From NCBI GenBank assembly GCA_050330055.1, contig JBHJOF010000064.1:1-7344 (forward strand): a stretch of 7,344 nucleotides of DNA, read 5' to 3'. The DNA is from JBHJOF01 sp050330055. GTDB taxonomy: Bacteria > Pseudomonadota > Alphaproteobacteria > Kiloniellales > JAKSDN01. The notes beneath the pieces were generated by a model. The model did no database searches. It was not told the origin of the DNA and saw nothing but the letters and a program-made list of their open reading frames with translations. This document shows, piece after piece, positions 1 to 6,261 of this stretch. Numbering within the stretch: position 1 is the first letter of the stretch; every line of letters starts with the position of its first letter. The position numbers and the translations under genes are program-made.

Positions 1-609
1 GCCCGGATACTTCTTCTTCGCCTCCTCGTCGCTCACCGAGGGCGGGATGATCACGTCGTCACCGGGCCGCCAGTTCACCGGCGTCGCCACCGTGTGGGCC
101 GCATTGAGCTGAATGGAATCGAGCAGCCGCAGCACCTCGTCGAAGTTGCGTCCGGTGCTCATGGGATAGGTCAGCATGGCCTTGACCTTCTTGTCCGGCC
201 CGATGACGAAGACCGAGCGCACCGTCAGGTTATCGACCGCGGTGCGGCCCTGCGAGCTGTCGCCCGCCCCGGCCGGCAGCATATCGTATGCCTTCGCGAT
301 CTTGAGCTCGGGGTCGCCGATCAGCGGATAGTTGACCTTGTGGCCTTGGGTCTCCTCGATGTCGCCGACCCACCTGGTGTGATCGCTCACCGGGTCGACG
401 CTGAGGCCGATGATCTTGGTGTTGCGTTTCTCGAACTCGGGCTTGAGCCCCGCCATGTAGCCGAGCTCGGTGGTGCAGACCGGCGTGAAGTCCTTGGGAT
501 GGGAGAAGAGAATCGCCCAGCCGTCGCCGATCCAGTCGTGGAAGGTGACCTTGCCTTCCGTGGTGTCGGCCGTGAAGTTGGGAGCTTCGTCTCCTATTCT
601 GAGCGCCAT
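1..609 (-). CDS. 1-Cys peroxiredoxin, Prx6 subfamily (3' end outside window)
   Basis: This is a thiol peroxidase that reduces hydrogen peroxide and alkyl hydroperoxides in the cytoplasm. The visible 203 residues begin MALRIGDEAPNFTADT, the usual Prx6 start. The active-site motif PVCTTE follows, with the peroxidatic Cys at residue 45 and Thr42 three positions before it; an Arg near residue 131 (NLTVRSVF) fits the conserved catalytic Arg. The C-terminal part has the Prx6-type stretch TPVNWRPGDDVIIPP, then SDEEAKKKYPG at the window edge. Family members have about 210-220 residues, so only about 10-15 are missing. The start at 609 is chosen because GGAGG lies six bases upstream and the family N-terminus begins there. 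An in-frame ATG at 672 would add 21 residues (MGNPRNRTGF...) that do not look like the family and lie in the leader. No reductase partner is visible nearby. Prx6 subfamily assignment is firm; the physiological reductant is unknown. Confidence 0.95.
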   Translation of the reverse strand, partial: MALRIGDEAPNFTADTTEGKVTFHDWIGDGWAILFSHPKDFTPVCTTELGYMAGLKPEFEKRNTKIIGLSVDPVSDHTRWVGDIEETQGHKVNYPLIGDPELKIAKAYDMLPAGAGDSSQGRTAVDNLTVRSVFVIGPDKKVKAMLTYPMSTGRNFDEVLRLLDSIQLNAAHTVATPVNWRPGDDVIIPPSVSDEEAKKKYPG

Positions 610-639
610 GGCACGCCTCCGGTTTGTCTCTGGTTGAGC

Positions 640-670
640 GGGAAAACCTGTACGATTTCTGGGGTTTCCC
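640..670. repeat. Imperfect inverted repeat in the peroxiredoxin leader
   Basis: GGGAAAACC (640-648) faces GGTTTCCC (663-670) across 14 bases, with one unpaired A in the left arm. It lies between the candidate transcription start near 681 and the ribosome binding site at 616-620. In the mRNA it could form a stem, or in DNA it could be a regulator site. I do not recognise it as a known operator. Confidence 0.35.
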
Positions 671-687
671 ATGCGGATTGAGAGCGG

Positions 688-716
688 ATCATAGCAGCCC
701 CCCAGCCGCCGATGAA
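688..716 (-). promoter_or_regulatory. Candidate sigma70-type promoter for the peroxiredoxin gene
   Basis: Read on the minus strand there is an extended -10 element, TGC-TATGAT (TATGAT at 688-693, TGC at 694-696). Seventeen bases further upstream is a weak -35, TTCATC (711-716). Transcription would start near 681 and give a leader of about 70 bases. The -10 matches the consensus well and the -35 poorly, which is typical of extended -10 promoters. This is pattern matching only. Confidence 0.45.
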
Positions 717-745
717 GTCCCCGCGGCCATCACGATTCGGCCAGC

Positions 746-1549
746 TCAATCAGCCGGCCGCCGCAGGTAGACAAGCCAGTAGACCAGCGCGACCAGGCCG
801 CCGCCGCCGACGATGTTGCCAAGAGTCACCGGCACCAAGTTGCCGAGGAAGCCGCCGATGTCGATGGCGCCAGCGGCCAGCATCCCGGCCGGGATCAGGT
901 ACATGTTGGCGACCGAGTGCTCGAATCCGAGCGCCACGAAGGCGGTGATCGGAAAGATGATGGCCAGGATCTTGCCGGCCACGTCGTGCGCCGCGTAGCA
1001 GAGCCAGACTGCCAAGCAGACCAGAACGTTGGACAGGATGCCGCGGGCGAAGGCCTCGAGGAAACCAAGCCGCAGCTTCCCCGCGGCGATCGCGGCCGCC
1101 GTCTCGCCCACCGCGCCGCCGCCCAGCTCGAGCGTGCCGGAGAAATAGACCAGGACCACCGTGCCCAGCGCCCCGGCGAAGTTCGCCACGTAGACCAGCG
1201 CCCAGTTGCGCAGCAGCGCCGCCGTGCCGACCTTGCGGCTCGCCCAGGCCATGACGATCAAGCTATTGCCGGTGAAGAGCTCGGCACCGCCGACCACGAC
1301 CAGGATCAGGCCGAGCGAGAAGGCCAGGCCGCCCAGCAGACGGCCGGGGCCGAAGCCCAGCTCGTTGCCGGTCATGACCAGGGTATAGAACATGGCGCCG
1401 AAGGCGATGAAGGCGCCGGCCAGGAGACCTAGGGTCGCCGTCTGCAGCGCCGGCAGCGCCGCCTTGCGTATGCCGACCGATTCGACCAGAGCGGCCATCT
1501 GCGGCGGGGTGTAGGCGTCGATGTGGTTCGGCGATATGGCCTCACTCAT
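746..1549 (-). CDS. Formate/nitrite transporter (FNT) family channel
   Basis: This inner-membrane pentameric channel of the FocA/NirC/FdhC family passes small monovalent anions such as formate, nitrite or hydrosulfide. The 267-residue product has six hydrophobic segments and the family landmarks: the omega-loop motif AELFTGNSLIV (residues 89-99, Thr93 matching FocA Thr91), NWALVYVANFAGAL (115-128), GILSNVLVCLAVWLC (170-184), and GFEHSVANMYLIP (208-220), whose His211 matches the central pore His209 of FocA. NLVPVTLGNIVGG (237-249) closes the last half-helix region. The start at 1549 has GGGAG seven bases upstream. The ATG at 1582 would add 11 residues (MVRDCLSGSST) and lacks a comparable site. 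Length fits the family (about 260-290). Sequence alone does not separate formate from nitrite; ELFTGN resembles formate-type members. No formate dehydrogenase or nitrite reductase gene is visible next to it. Confidence 0.93.
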   Translation of the reverse strand: MSEAISPNHIDAYTPPQMAALVESVGIRKAALPALQTATLGLLAGAFIAFGAMFYTLVMTGNELGFGPGRLLGGLAFSLGLILVVVGGAELFTGNSLIVMAWASRKVGTAALLRNWALVYVANFAGALGTVVLVYFSGTLELGGGAVGETAAAIAAGKLRLGFLEAFARGILSNVLVCLAVWLCYAAHDVAGKILAIIFPITAFVALGFEHSVANMYLIPAGMLAAGAIDIGGFLGNLVPVTLGNIVGGGGLVALVYWLVYLRRPAD

Positions 1550-1741
1550 AGTGCTGCTCCCGCTCAAGCAATCTCGCACCAACGAAACGACAGAACGATT
1601 CGCCGCGCAGGATCGGCCGAACGGCCATGCACAGCAAGAACCACGACCTGAATTTCACGGCTGATTGCACCGGCATGGTGACGCAGAGGGAAACTGGGCA
1701 GCGCTGGCGGGCGCTTCGTCGCTCAGGGCCGCGCCACGCGG
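1550..1741. other. Intergenic region upstream of the FNT gene
   Basis: These 192 bases hold the 5' leader of the channel gene. I see no strong promoter. A weak minus-strand pair, TTGCTG then GATCCT at 17-base spacing, has the 12-base palindrome GGCCGAACGGCC (1615-1626) in its spacer. No FNR-type TTGAT-N4-ATCAA site was found. Confidence 0.5.
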
Positions 1742-1848
1742 CTAGAGCATGATCCGATCCGATCGAATCGGATCATGCTCCATAATTTCTTGATTGGTCG
1801 CGCTTTCGGACGGCGAACCGGCTTCCACTTCGCCCGAGAATGCTCTAG
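1742..1848. repeat. 107-bp intergenic inverted-repeat element with CTAGAGCAT ends
   Basis: The element is bounded by perfect 9-base terminal inverted repeats, CTAGAGCAT (1742-1750) and ATGCTCTAG (1840-1848). Its left half is a strong hairpin with 14-base perfect arms at 1745-1758 and 1767-1780 (GAGCATGATCCGAT and its complement) and an 8-base loop. Its right half has a smaller stem, GGCGAA (1812-1817) facing TTCGCC (1829-1834). From memory, repeats starting CTAGAGCATGATCC and ending with a segment like CCACTTCGCCCGAGAATGCT are widely dispersed in Rhizobiales and relatives; that similarity was not searched here. It encodes no protein and is best seen as a non-autonomous palindromic repeat. The right end overlaps the stop codon of the lipoprotein gene. 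Confidence 0.8.
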
Positions 1849-2072
1849 TCGCGTTGGGCCTGGTCGACGATGTAACCGACGCCGGCTCCTACGGCGCCGC
1901 CGATTGCCGCGCCGCAGGCGACGCAGCCGCCGGTGATAACGGTCCCCGCTGCGCCGACACCAGCGCCGATCGCGCCACCGGAGAGCACGCGCTGCTCCGT
2001 CCTGTCGAGCCCGGAGCAGGCGCCAAGTGCCAGTCCGGAGAGCAGCACGACAGCAATCGTAAGAGATCTCAT
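1845..2072 (-). CDS. Small glycine-zipper lipoprotein
   Basis: This is a 75-residue predicted lipoprotein of the glycine-zipper type (OsmB/SlyB-like group, exact role unknown). Residues 1-18 form a signal peptide (MRSLTIAVVLLSGLALGA) with lipobox LGAC and the lipidated Cys at 19. The mature part holds two Gly/Ala-rich zipper segments, SGGAIGAGVGAAG (31-43) and GAAIGGAVGAGVG (54-66), able to form a membrane-inserted helical hairpin, and ends YIVDQAQRD. A Cys-x-x-Cys (50 and 53) sits between the two segments, which I do not recall as typical. The start at 2072 has GGAG eight bases upstream and gives a proper signal peptide; the upstream ATG at 2117 would put 15 charged residues before it. The residue after Cys19 is Ser, not Asp, so by the E. 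coli +2 rule outer-membrane sorting is expected. The stop TAG lies inside the adjacent repeat element. Confidence 0.75.
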   Translation of the reverse strand: MRSLTIAVVLLSGLALGACSGLDRTEQRVLSGGAIGAGVGAAGTVITGGCVACGAAIGGAVGAGVGYIVDQAQRD

Positions 2073-2152
2073 GGCACTTTCTCCGTCATCTCCACCCCGT
2101 ACGGAATGGCCGGCCAACGACTCGGCGGCACGGTCATCCCTCCAGGCATGGA

Positions 2153-2181
2153 GACATTGACCCGTCAGCCCGAGTTGTCAA
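2153..2181 (-). promoter_or_regulatory. Tentative promoter for the lipoprotein gene
   Basis: On the minus strand a perfect -35 hexamer TTGACA (2176-2181) is followed after 17 bases by AATGTC (2153-2158), a poor -10. The start would be near 2146, giving a leader of about 74 bases. The remainder of the 225-base gap between the lipoprotein and hydrolase genes shows no gene and no clear terminator. The weak -10 makes this only a suggestion. Confidence 0.3.
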
Positions 2182-2297
2182 GCGCCGGCCGAGGATTGAC
2201 TCGGTCGACAAGTGTGCGTAGCGGGCCGCAGTCGCCTCAATGCCAGCGCGGATTTGCCGGGCCGCTGGCCGCGCAGAACGCCATGTCGAGCTCTCGC

Positions 2298-3146
2298 TCA
2301 GCCCCCAAGCCAGTCGGCAACAATGGCAATCTGGGCCTGGTCCATCAGGGCCGGCGCATGGCCGCAGCCGGGGATCTCGACCAGCTCGGCCTTGGGGCCG
2401 CGCCGGGTCATCTCGGCCGCGGTCTCCGGCAGCAACAGGTCGGACCGGGCGCCGCGCAGCAGCAGGACCGGGATCGTGATTGCGTCCCAGACCGGCCAGA
2501 GGTCGACGTCCTCGGGTTCGCCGGCGAAGCCCCGGGCGATCGCCGGGTCGTAGCGCAGCCGCAGGCCGCCCTTCTCCCCCGCTGCCGGCCGCACCGAGTG
2601 CTCCGTCAGGTGCCGCCACTGGGCGTCGCCGAGCGCCCCAAAGGGGGCGTGAACCTGGCGGATGTAGGCCTCGGCTGCGTCCAGGTCGGCGAAGATCGGG
2701 TCCTGTCCCAGGTAGTCGGCGATGCGGGCCAGCGCCGCCTTGGGGATGAAGGGCCCGACGTCATTGATCACCAGGCGACGCAGCGGCGTCTTGGGCTGGG
2801 CCGCCAGCATCATGCCGATCAGGCCGCCCATCGAGGTGCCGACCCAGCAGACCTGCTCGACCCCGAGCCGGGCCAGCAGCGCCGTCGCGTCGGCCAGCAT
2901 CTGCGGATAGCCGTAGCCCGCCGGGTCTGCCAGCCAGTCGCTGGCGCCGCGCCCGACCACGTCCGGGCAGACGACGCGCCAGCCCTGCTCCGCCAGGGTG
3001 CCGGCAAGCGCATCGAAGTCGCGTCCGCTGCGGGTCAGGCCGTGCACGCAGACCACCGTGCGCGCCGCATCGGGCGGGGCCCATTCATAGTACGCGAGGC
3101 GGTGGAAGCCACCGGCCGACAAGCCCAGCAGGCTGTGCTTGCGCAT
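2298..3146 (-). CDS. Alpha/beta hydrolase fold protein
   Basis: This is a 282-residue cytoplasmic serine hydrolase of the alpha/beta superfamily; the substrate is not evident. All functional landmarks are present: the oxyanion-hole motif VHGLTRSG (34-41), the strand-loop PDVVGRGASDW (61-71), the nucleophile elbow GTSMGG with Ser105 (103-108), the acid Asp236 in LLRGARSDLL, and catalytic His263 in PGCGHAPAL. A lid segment spans about residues 132-215. The N-terminus HSLLGLSAGGFHRLAYYEW suggests a group of bacterial hydrolases that I know only as generic esterase or lactonase-like proteins. I chose the ATG at 3146, preceded by AAGG six bases upstream. The in-frame ATG at 3203 would add 19 residues, but its first codons lie inside a REP-like repeat (3186-3208) and it lacks a Shine-Dalgarno. 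It is monocistronic in appearance, 225 bases upstream of the lipoprotein. Confidence 0.88.
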   Translation of the reverse strand: MRKHSLLGLSAGGFHRLAYYEWAPPDAARTVVCVHGLTRSGRDFDALAGTLAEQGWRVVCPDVVGRGASDWLADPAGYGYPQMLADATALLARLGVEQVCWVGTSMGGLIGMMLAAQPKTPLRRLVINDVGPFIPKAALARIADYLGQDPIFADLDAAEAYIRQVHAPFGALGDAQWRHLTEHSVRPAAGEKGGLRLRYDPAIARGFAGEPEDVDLWPVWDAITIPVLLLRGARSDLLLPETAAEMTRRGPKAELVEIPGCGHAPALMDQAQIAIVADWLGG

Positions 3147-3185
3147 GGCTAGCCTTGTAACTCTGACACTTGGTTCCTCGTCGAT

Positions 3186-3513
3186 GTCATGCCCGGACGG
3201 CATCCACGGCTGCCCGGTTTAATGGCTTGGCGAGTGCCGCCTCGGCGTAGGTTACTGCCTGTTGCGCCCTGTTCGAGGATTCCTGGACAGTGACTCATCC
3301 CCACGCCGTCATGGTCGGCGAAGGCCGACCATCCACGTGTTTGTATTCGGCCAGGTAACTGAGCTGCGCTGGATCATTTCGGAGTATCGCAGATGTCGGA
3401 TCAATCCGGGTTGGTACACCGAACGAACTCGTGGATGGTCGGCCTTCGCCGACCACGACGATTGGTGTGAGCCAGCCTTGACCGGACAGTCGTGGACTTG
3501 ATCCGGCAATGAC
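3186..3513. repeat. Outer pair of diverged REP-like units in inverted orientation
   Basis: A 23-base unit at 3186-3208 reads GTCATGCCCGGA then CGGCATCCACG. Its counterpart at 3491-3513, read on the minus strand, has GTCATTGCCGGA then TCAAGTCCACG. They share GTCAT, CCGGA and TCCACG, 16 of 23 positions. This is the form of a repeat common between alphaproteobacterial genes (GTCAT..CCGG...CCGG..ATCCACG), which I recognise from memory only. Each unit is a reduced palindrome. Together they bracket the inner 26-base pair. Confidence 0.55.
3312..3455. repeat. 26-bp perfect inverted repeat with self-folding arms
   Basis: The arms lie at 3312-3337 and 3430-3455 and are perfect reverse complements, separated by 92 bases. 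Each arm is also a hairpin by itself: GGTCGGC-GAAG-GCCGACC at 3313-3330, with its mirror at 3437-3454, followed by a shared ATCCACG tail. The layout resembles paired REP units (a BIME-like arrangement) or a small non-autonomous element. No transposase or target-site duplication is visible. In transcripts the two arms could pair together or fold singly, which could end or stabilise the decarboxylase message. Confidence 0.8.
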
Positions 3514-3552
3514 AGGCTTGGAGACCGTGGACCAACTGCAGGAACCACAACA

Positions 3553-4719
3553 CTAGCGCGCCGGCTCGATGCGCCCTGGGGGCACATCGTGCACCTGCAC
3601 GAAGGTCTCCGGATGGAAGCCGTTGAAGTGGGTCGCCATGGCGTTCGAATAGGCGCCGATGCGGTCGATCTCGATCCAGTCGCCCTCGCGCGCGTCGTCC
3701 GGCAGGCTGAAGGTGCCGGGCAGCACGTCGAGCGAATCGCAGGTTGGGCCATTGAGCGCGAACTCGGCGAAACGCTCCGAGGGCGTGCCGTCGATGCGGA
3801 TCAGGCGGGCCGGCAGCCTGATGCCGCCCTGCACGGTCTCCGACAGGCTGCCGTAGATGCCGTCGTTGATGTAGAGCCGGTTGTCCTTGCGCAGCTGCAC
3901 CTGGACCAAGAGCGAGCAGCCGTTGGCGACCAGCGCGCGGCCCGGCTCGGCGAAGACCTCGACCGTCGGCCGCAGCTTCAGCGCCTTCAAGCCGGCGCGG
4001 ATCTCGGCCATGAAGTCCTCCAGCGGCGGCAGGTTCATGCCGAGGTACTCGGAAGGAAAGCCGCCGCCGACGTCGATGCAGACCGGGGCCACCCCCGCCG
4101 CCTCCAGGGTATCGCCGACCAGCGCGAGCGCATCGCTGTAGGCCTTGGGATTGTGACACTGCGAGCCGACGTGGAAAGAGAGGCCGGTCTCGCAGCCGCG
4201 CCGCTTGGCTTCTTTCATGAGCGCCGCGGCCTCGGGTACTTCGGCGCCGAACTTGGAGGCCAGGTGATAGAGCACGCCTTCGGCCGGCGGCGTCTTCAGT
4301 CGGACGATAATCACCACGTCGTCTCCGCCGGTCACCTCGATCACCTTGTCCAGCTCGCTTTCGTGATCGACGACGAAGTAGCGCACGCCATAGATCGAGT
4401 AGGCGCTGCGAATGACGGCGCGGCCCTTGACGGGATGCATGAAGTAGGCGTGGGCGTCGCCGTAGGTCTCGGCGATCTGCGCGATCTCCGGCAGCGAAGC
4501 GGTGTCGAAGTGACGCACGCCGGCGCGATAGAGCGCGTCCAACACCATCGGATGCGGGTTGCACTTGACGGCGTATAGCACGGTACCGGGAAACAGCGTT
4601 ATGAAACGCCGCGCGAACGCTTCGAGCACGGCCGGGCGCAGGCAATAGACCGGATAGCTTGGGGTTAGCGCCATGGCGACGCTGGCGACATCGGGAAAGG
4701 ACCGATGGTTGTCGAGCAA
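3553..4719 (-). CDS. Ornithine decarboxylase, fold-III (group IV) PLP enzyme
   Basis: This cytoplasmic PLP enzyme of the eukaryotic-ODC/DAP-decarboxylase family most likely turns ornithine into putrescine and CO2 for polyamine synthesis. The 388-residue product has an alanine-racemase-like barrel with YAVKCNPHP (49-57; Lys52 forms the PLP Schiff base), FHVGSQ (182-187; His183 stacks on PLP), DVGGGFPSEY (216-225; phosphate-binding glycines) and EPGR (258-261). The C-terminal beta domain carries GPTCDSLD (324-331; Cys327 and Asp328 match mouse ODC Cys360 and Asp361) and GAYSNAMATHFNGF (355-368; Tyr357). GPTCDSxD and FNGF favour ornithine over diaminopimelate, although lysine/ornithine dual enzymes share them. 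The TTG start is supported by GGAGG five bases upstream; the first in-frame ATG is codon 16 and lacks a site. It follows malonyl-CoA decarboxylase by 90 bases on the same strand. Confidence 0.9.
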   Translation of the reverse strand: MLDNHRSFPDVASVAMALTPSYPVYCLRPAVLEAFARRFITLFPGTVLYAVKCNPHPMVLDALYRAGVRHFDTASLPEIAQIAETYGDAHAYFMHPVKGRAVIRSAYSIYGVRYFVVDHESELDKVIEVTGGDDVVIIVRLKTPPAEGVLYHLASKFGAEVPEAAALMKEAKRRGCETGLSFHVGSQCHNPKAYSDALALVGDTLEAAGVAPVCIDVGGGFPSEYLGMNLPPLEDFMAEIRAGLKALKLRPTVEVFAEPGRALVANGCSLLVQVQLRKDNRLYINDGIYGSLSETVQGGIRLPARLIRIDGTPSERFAEFALNGPTCDSLDVLPGTFSLPDDAREGDWIEIDRIGAYSNAMATHFNGFHPETFVQVHDVPPGRIEPAR

Positions 4720-4724
4720 GCGAA

Positions 4725-4729
4725 CCTCC
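4725..4729 (-). promoter_or_regulatory. Shine-Dalgarno that decides a TTG start for the ornithine decarboxylase
   Basis: Read on the minus strand, GGAGG is followed by TTCGC and then TTG at 4719, ideal spacing. The ATG fifteen codons later has no such site. TTG is therefore preferred, which may keep the expression of this enzyme low. Confidence 0.75.
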
Positions 4730-4789
4730 GACGAAGGGGCCGCGCCCGGGCCAAGAAGCGCGCCGCCGGCCCCTATCTACAGCGCCGGA

Positions 4790-4808
4790 CCGCTCCTGAA
4801 AAGAGCGG
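4790..4808. other. Short hairpin between malonyl-CoA decarboxylase and ornithine decarboxylase
   Basis: CCGCTC (4790-4795) and GAGCGG (4803-4808) form a six-base stem with a seven-base loop, starting one base after the stop codon of the malonyl-CoA decarboxylase gene. There is no T-run behind it on either strand, so it is not a classical intrinsic terminator. It could attenuate read-through or protect the upstream message. Confidence 0.4.
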
Positions 4809-4809
4809 C

Positions 4810-6240
4810 TCAGGCGGCGCCCCGCCGCACCGACTTGGCCAGCGTGCGCACCTCCGGCCCCATGGCGATGGCGCCGCGCTGCATGTAGGCCTCGTGGTTC
4901 TTCTCGATGTCGTCGACCACGTAGCTGTAGTTGACCATGAGGCCGGCCGACTGGCGCAGGCCGTTGGCCGAGGTGTCGCCGAGCCAGTTGATGCGCTCCA
5001 GCCGCGCGCCATTGCGCAGGTGGAAGCGCGCCACCGGGTCGATCGGGTCGCCGGCGGGCCGGCGTTCCAGGAAGTAGAGGGTACAGAGCCGGAGCAGCGG
5101 CGCCCTGAGCGCGGTCGCCGTCACCGGGTCCTGCCACCAATCGGGCCGCTCCAGAATTGCCTCGAGGGCCTCCTGCAGCTGGTCGCTGCCGCCCAGGGCG
5201 CGTACCCCGCCCTGCTCGTCCTCGCTCAGGAGCGCGGCGATGGTCGCGGCCGTAGCCCTGTCCAGCCAGGCGCGGAAGCCCGGCACCGGCGACAGGGTGG
5301 CAAAGCTCTTGAGTCGCGGCAGGTCGTGGCTGAGCTCATGCACCACCCGCTTGATCAGGTAGTCGCCGAAGGAGATGCCGCGCAGCCCCTTCTGGGTGTT
5401 GGAGATGGAATAGAAGATCGCGGTATCGATCGCCTTGGGATCGACCGCCGGGGCGCTTTCGTCGAGCAGCGCCTGGATGCTGTCGGCCATGCCCTTGACC
5501 AGGGCGACCTCGACGAAGGCCAGCGGCTCCTCGGGCATGCGCGGGTGGAACAGGGCATAGAGCCGGCGGGCGGAATCGAGCCGGTTGCGCAGGTCCTGCC
5601 AGGAGCGGATCTCGTGCACCGCCTCGTATGCGATCAGCCGCTCCAGCAGCGAGGCGGCGGAATCCCAGGTGATGCGGCGCAGGTCGAGGAAGCCGACGTC
5701 GAACCAGGAGACCAGCAGCTCGCGCAGGTCGCGCTCCAGGCCGCGCAGGTAGGGATCGTCGCCTTCGATCTTCAGCAGGTCGGCGCGCAGGTCGGTCAGG
5801 AACTTGACGCCCTCGGGCAGGGCGTTGAACTGGGTCAGCAGCTTGACCCGGGGCGGTACCAGGGTGCGACGCAGCGACTCCTCCGCCGCCATGCGGGCGG
5901 CGGCGTCGGTCGCCTCGACGTAGGCGGTGATGCGCTCGATCACCTGCTCCTGGTCGGTGGCGAAATCGCGCGCCAGAACCTCCAGGAAGCGCCGCTTGTC
6001 GTCGCCCTCGAGCTCCAGGTAGGTCTTGCCCAGCTCGGCCGCGCGCAGCCGCGCCGAGACCTCGCCGCCACGTGCTTCCAGGCACTCGGCCATAAGGGCA
6101 CGCCAGGCCTCGGGGCTGCGCCGGGGAGCGACACCATTGAGCCGCACCGTGCGGGCGGCGCCGGCCGCGACATCGCGCCAGGCGCTTGCCAGGTTGGCCA
6201 GAGCCCGCTCGAAAAAGCTATCGCCTTGCGTTTCGGCCAT
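4810..6240 (-). CDS. Malonyl-CoA decarboxylase
   Basis: This enzyme decarboxylates malonyl-CoA to acetyl-CoA and CO2, the second step of malonate use. The 476-residue protein has the expected N-terminal helical domain (about 1-170) and the C-terminal acetyltransferase-like catalytic domain. Family landmarks are HPRMPEEPLAFVEVAL (232-247), FYSISNTQKGLRGISFG (276-292), FATLSPVPGF (313-322) with Ser317 matching human Ser329, and ARFHLRNGA (404-412) with His407 matching human His423. LERINWLGDTS, then MVNYSYVVDDIEKNHEAY, close the domain. Length fits bacterial members, and there is no peroxisomal C-terminal tag. The start at 6240 is the first ATG after an in-frame stop that is shared in position with the end of the upstream permease remnant (gap 21 bases). 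The Shine-Dalgarno is poor: GAGGA lies too far upstream. In malonate loci this gene is called matA or mdcD-unrelated mcd; the divergent ligase supports that role. Confidence 0.95.
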   Translation of the reverse strand: MAETQGDSFFERALANLASAWRDVAAGAARTVRLNGVAPRRSPEAWRALMAECLEARGGEVSARLRAAELGKTYLELEGDDKRRFLEVLARDFATDQEQVIERITAYVEATDAAARMAAEESLRRTLVPPRVKLLTQFNALPEGVKFLTDLRADLLKIEGDDPYLRGLERDLRELLVSWFDVGFLDLRRITWDSAASLLERLIAYEAVHEIRSWQDLRNRLDSARRLYALFHPRMPEEPLAFVEVALVKGMADSIQALLDESAPAVDPKAIDTAIFYSISNTQKGLRGISFGDYLIKRVVHELSHDLPRLKSFATLSPVPGFRAWLDRATAATIAALLSEDEQGGVRALGGSDQLQEALEAILERPDWWQDPVTATALRAPLLRLCTLYFLERRPAGDPIDPVARFHLRNGARLERINWLGDTSANGLRQSAGLMVNYSYVVDDIEKNHEAYMQRGAIAMGPEVRTLAKSVRRGAA

Positions 6241-6261
6241 GGGAATCCGTGCAAGTCCTCG

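Larger units (their letters stand above)
3147..3552. other. Gene-free intergenic stretch occupied by palindromic repeats
   Basis: About 400 bases separate the hydrolase start from the ornithine decarboxylase stop. I see no gene here: open frames that cross it lack homology features and ribosome binding sites. The stretch contains two nested pairs of inverted repeats, listed separately, plus about 100 bases (3209-3311) in which the hydrolase promoter must lie unless it is inside the repeats. No convincing promoter hexamers were found. Confidence 0.7.

Noticed and set aside
94..681. A plus-strand open frame of 195 codons
   Set aside because: It is antisense to the peroxiredoxin, which has the intact PVCTTE active site.
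1627..1752. A 41-codon plus-strand frame starting MHSKNHDLNF
   Set aside because: It is divergent to the channel gene and ends inside the repeat. There is no well-placed ribosome site and no recognisable homology, and the second half looks like translated GC-rich noise.
1745..1780. The 14-base-arm hairpin as an intrinsic terminator of the lipoprotein gene
   Set aside because: The stem is strong, but no T-run follows on either strand. It is better explained as part of the repeat element, although it may still slow transcription.
1794..3152. A plus-strand open frame of 452 codons
   Set aside because: It is antisense to the lipoprotein and hydrolase genes and crosses the repeat element and the promoter gap; no motifs.
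3186..3513. A CRISPR array or an insertion sequence in the palindromic island
   Set aside because: There are only two copies of each unit, inverted rather than direct, with no regular spacers, no cas gene, no transposase and no target duplication.
3401..5140. A minus-strand open frame of 579 codons
   Set aside because: It is an out-of-frame shadow of the ornithine decarboxylase and the end of malonyl-CoA decarboxylase; it is Arg-rich and has no recognisable domain.
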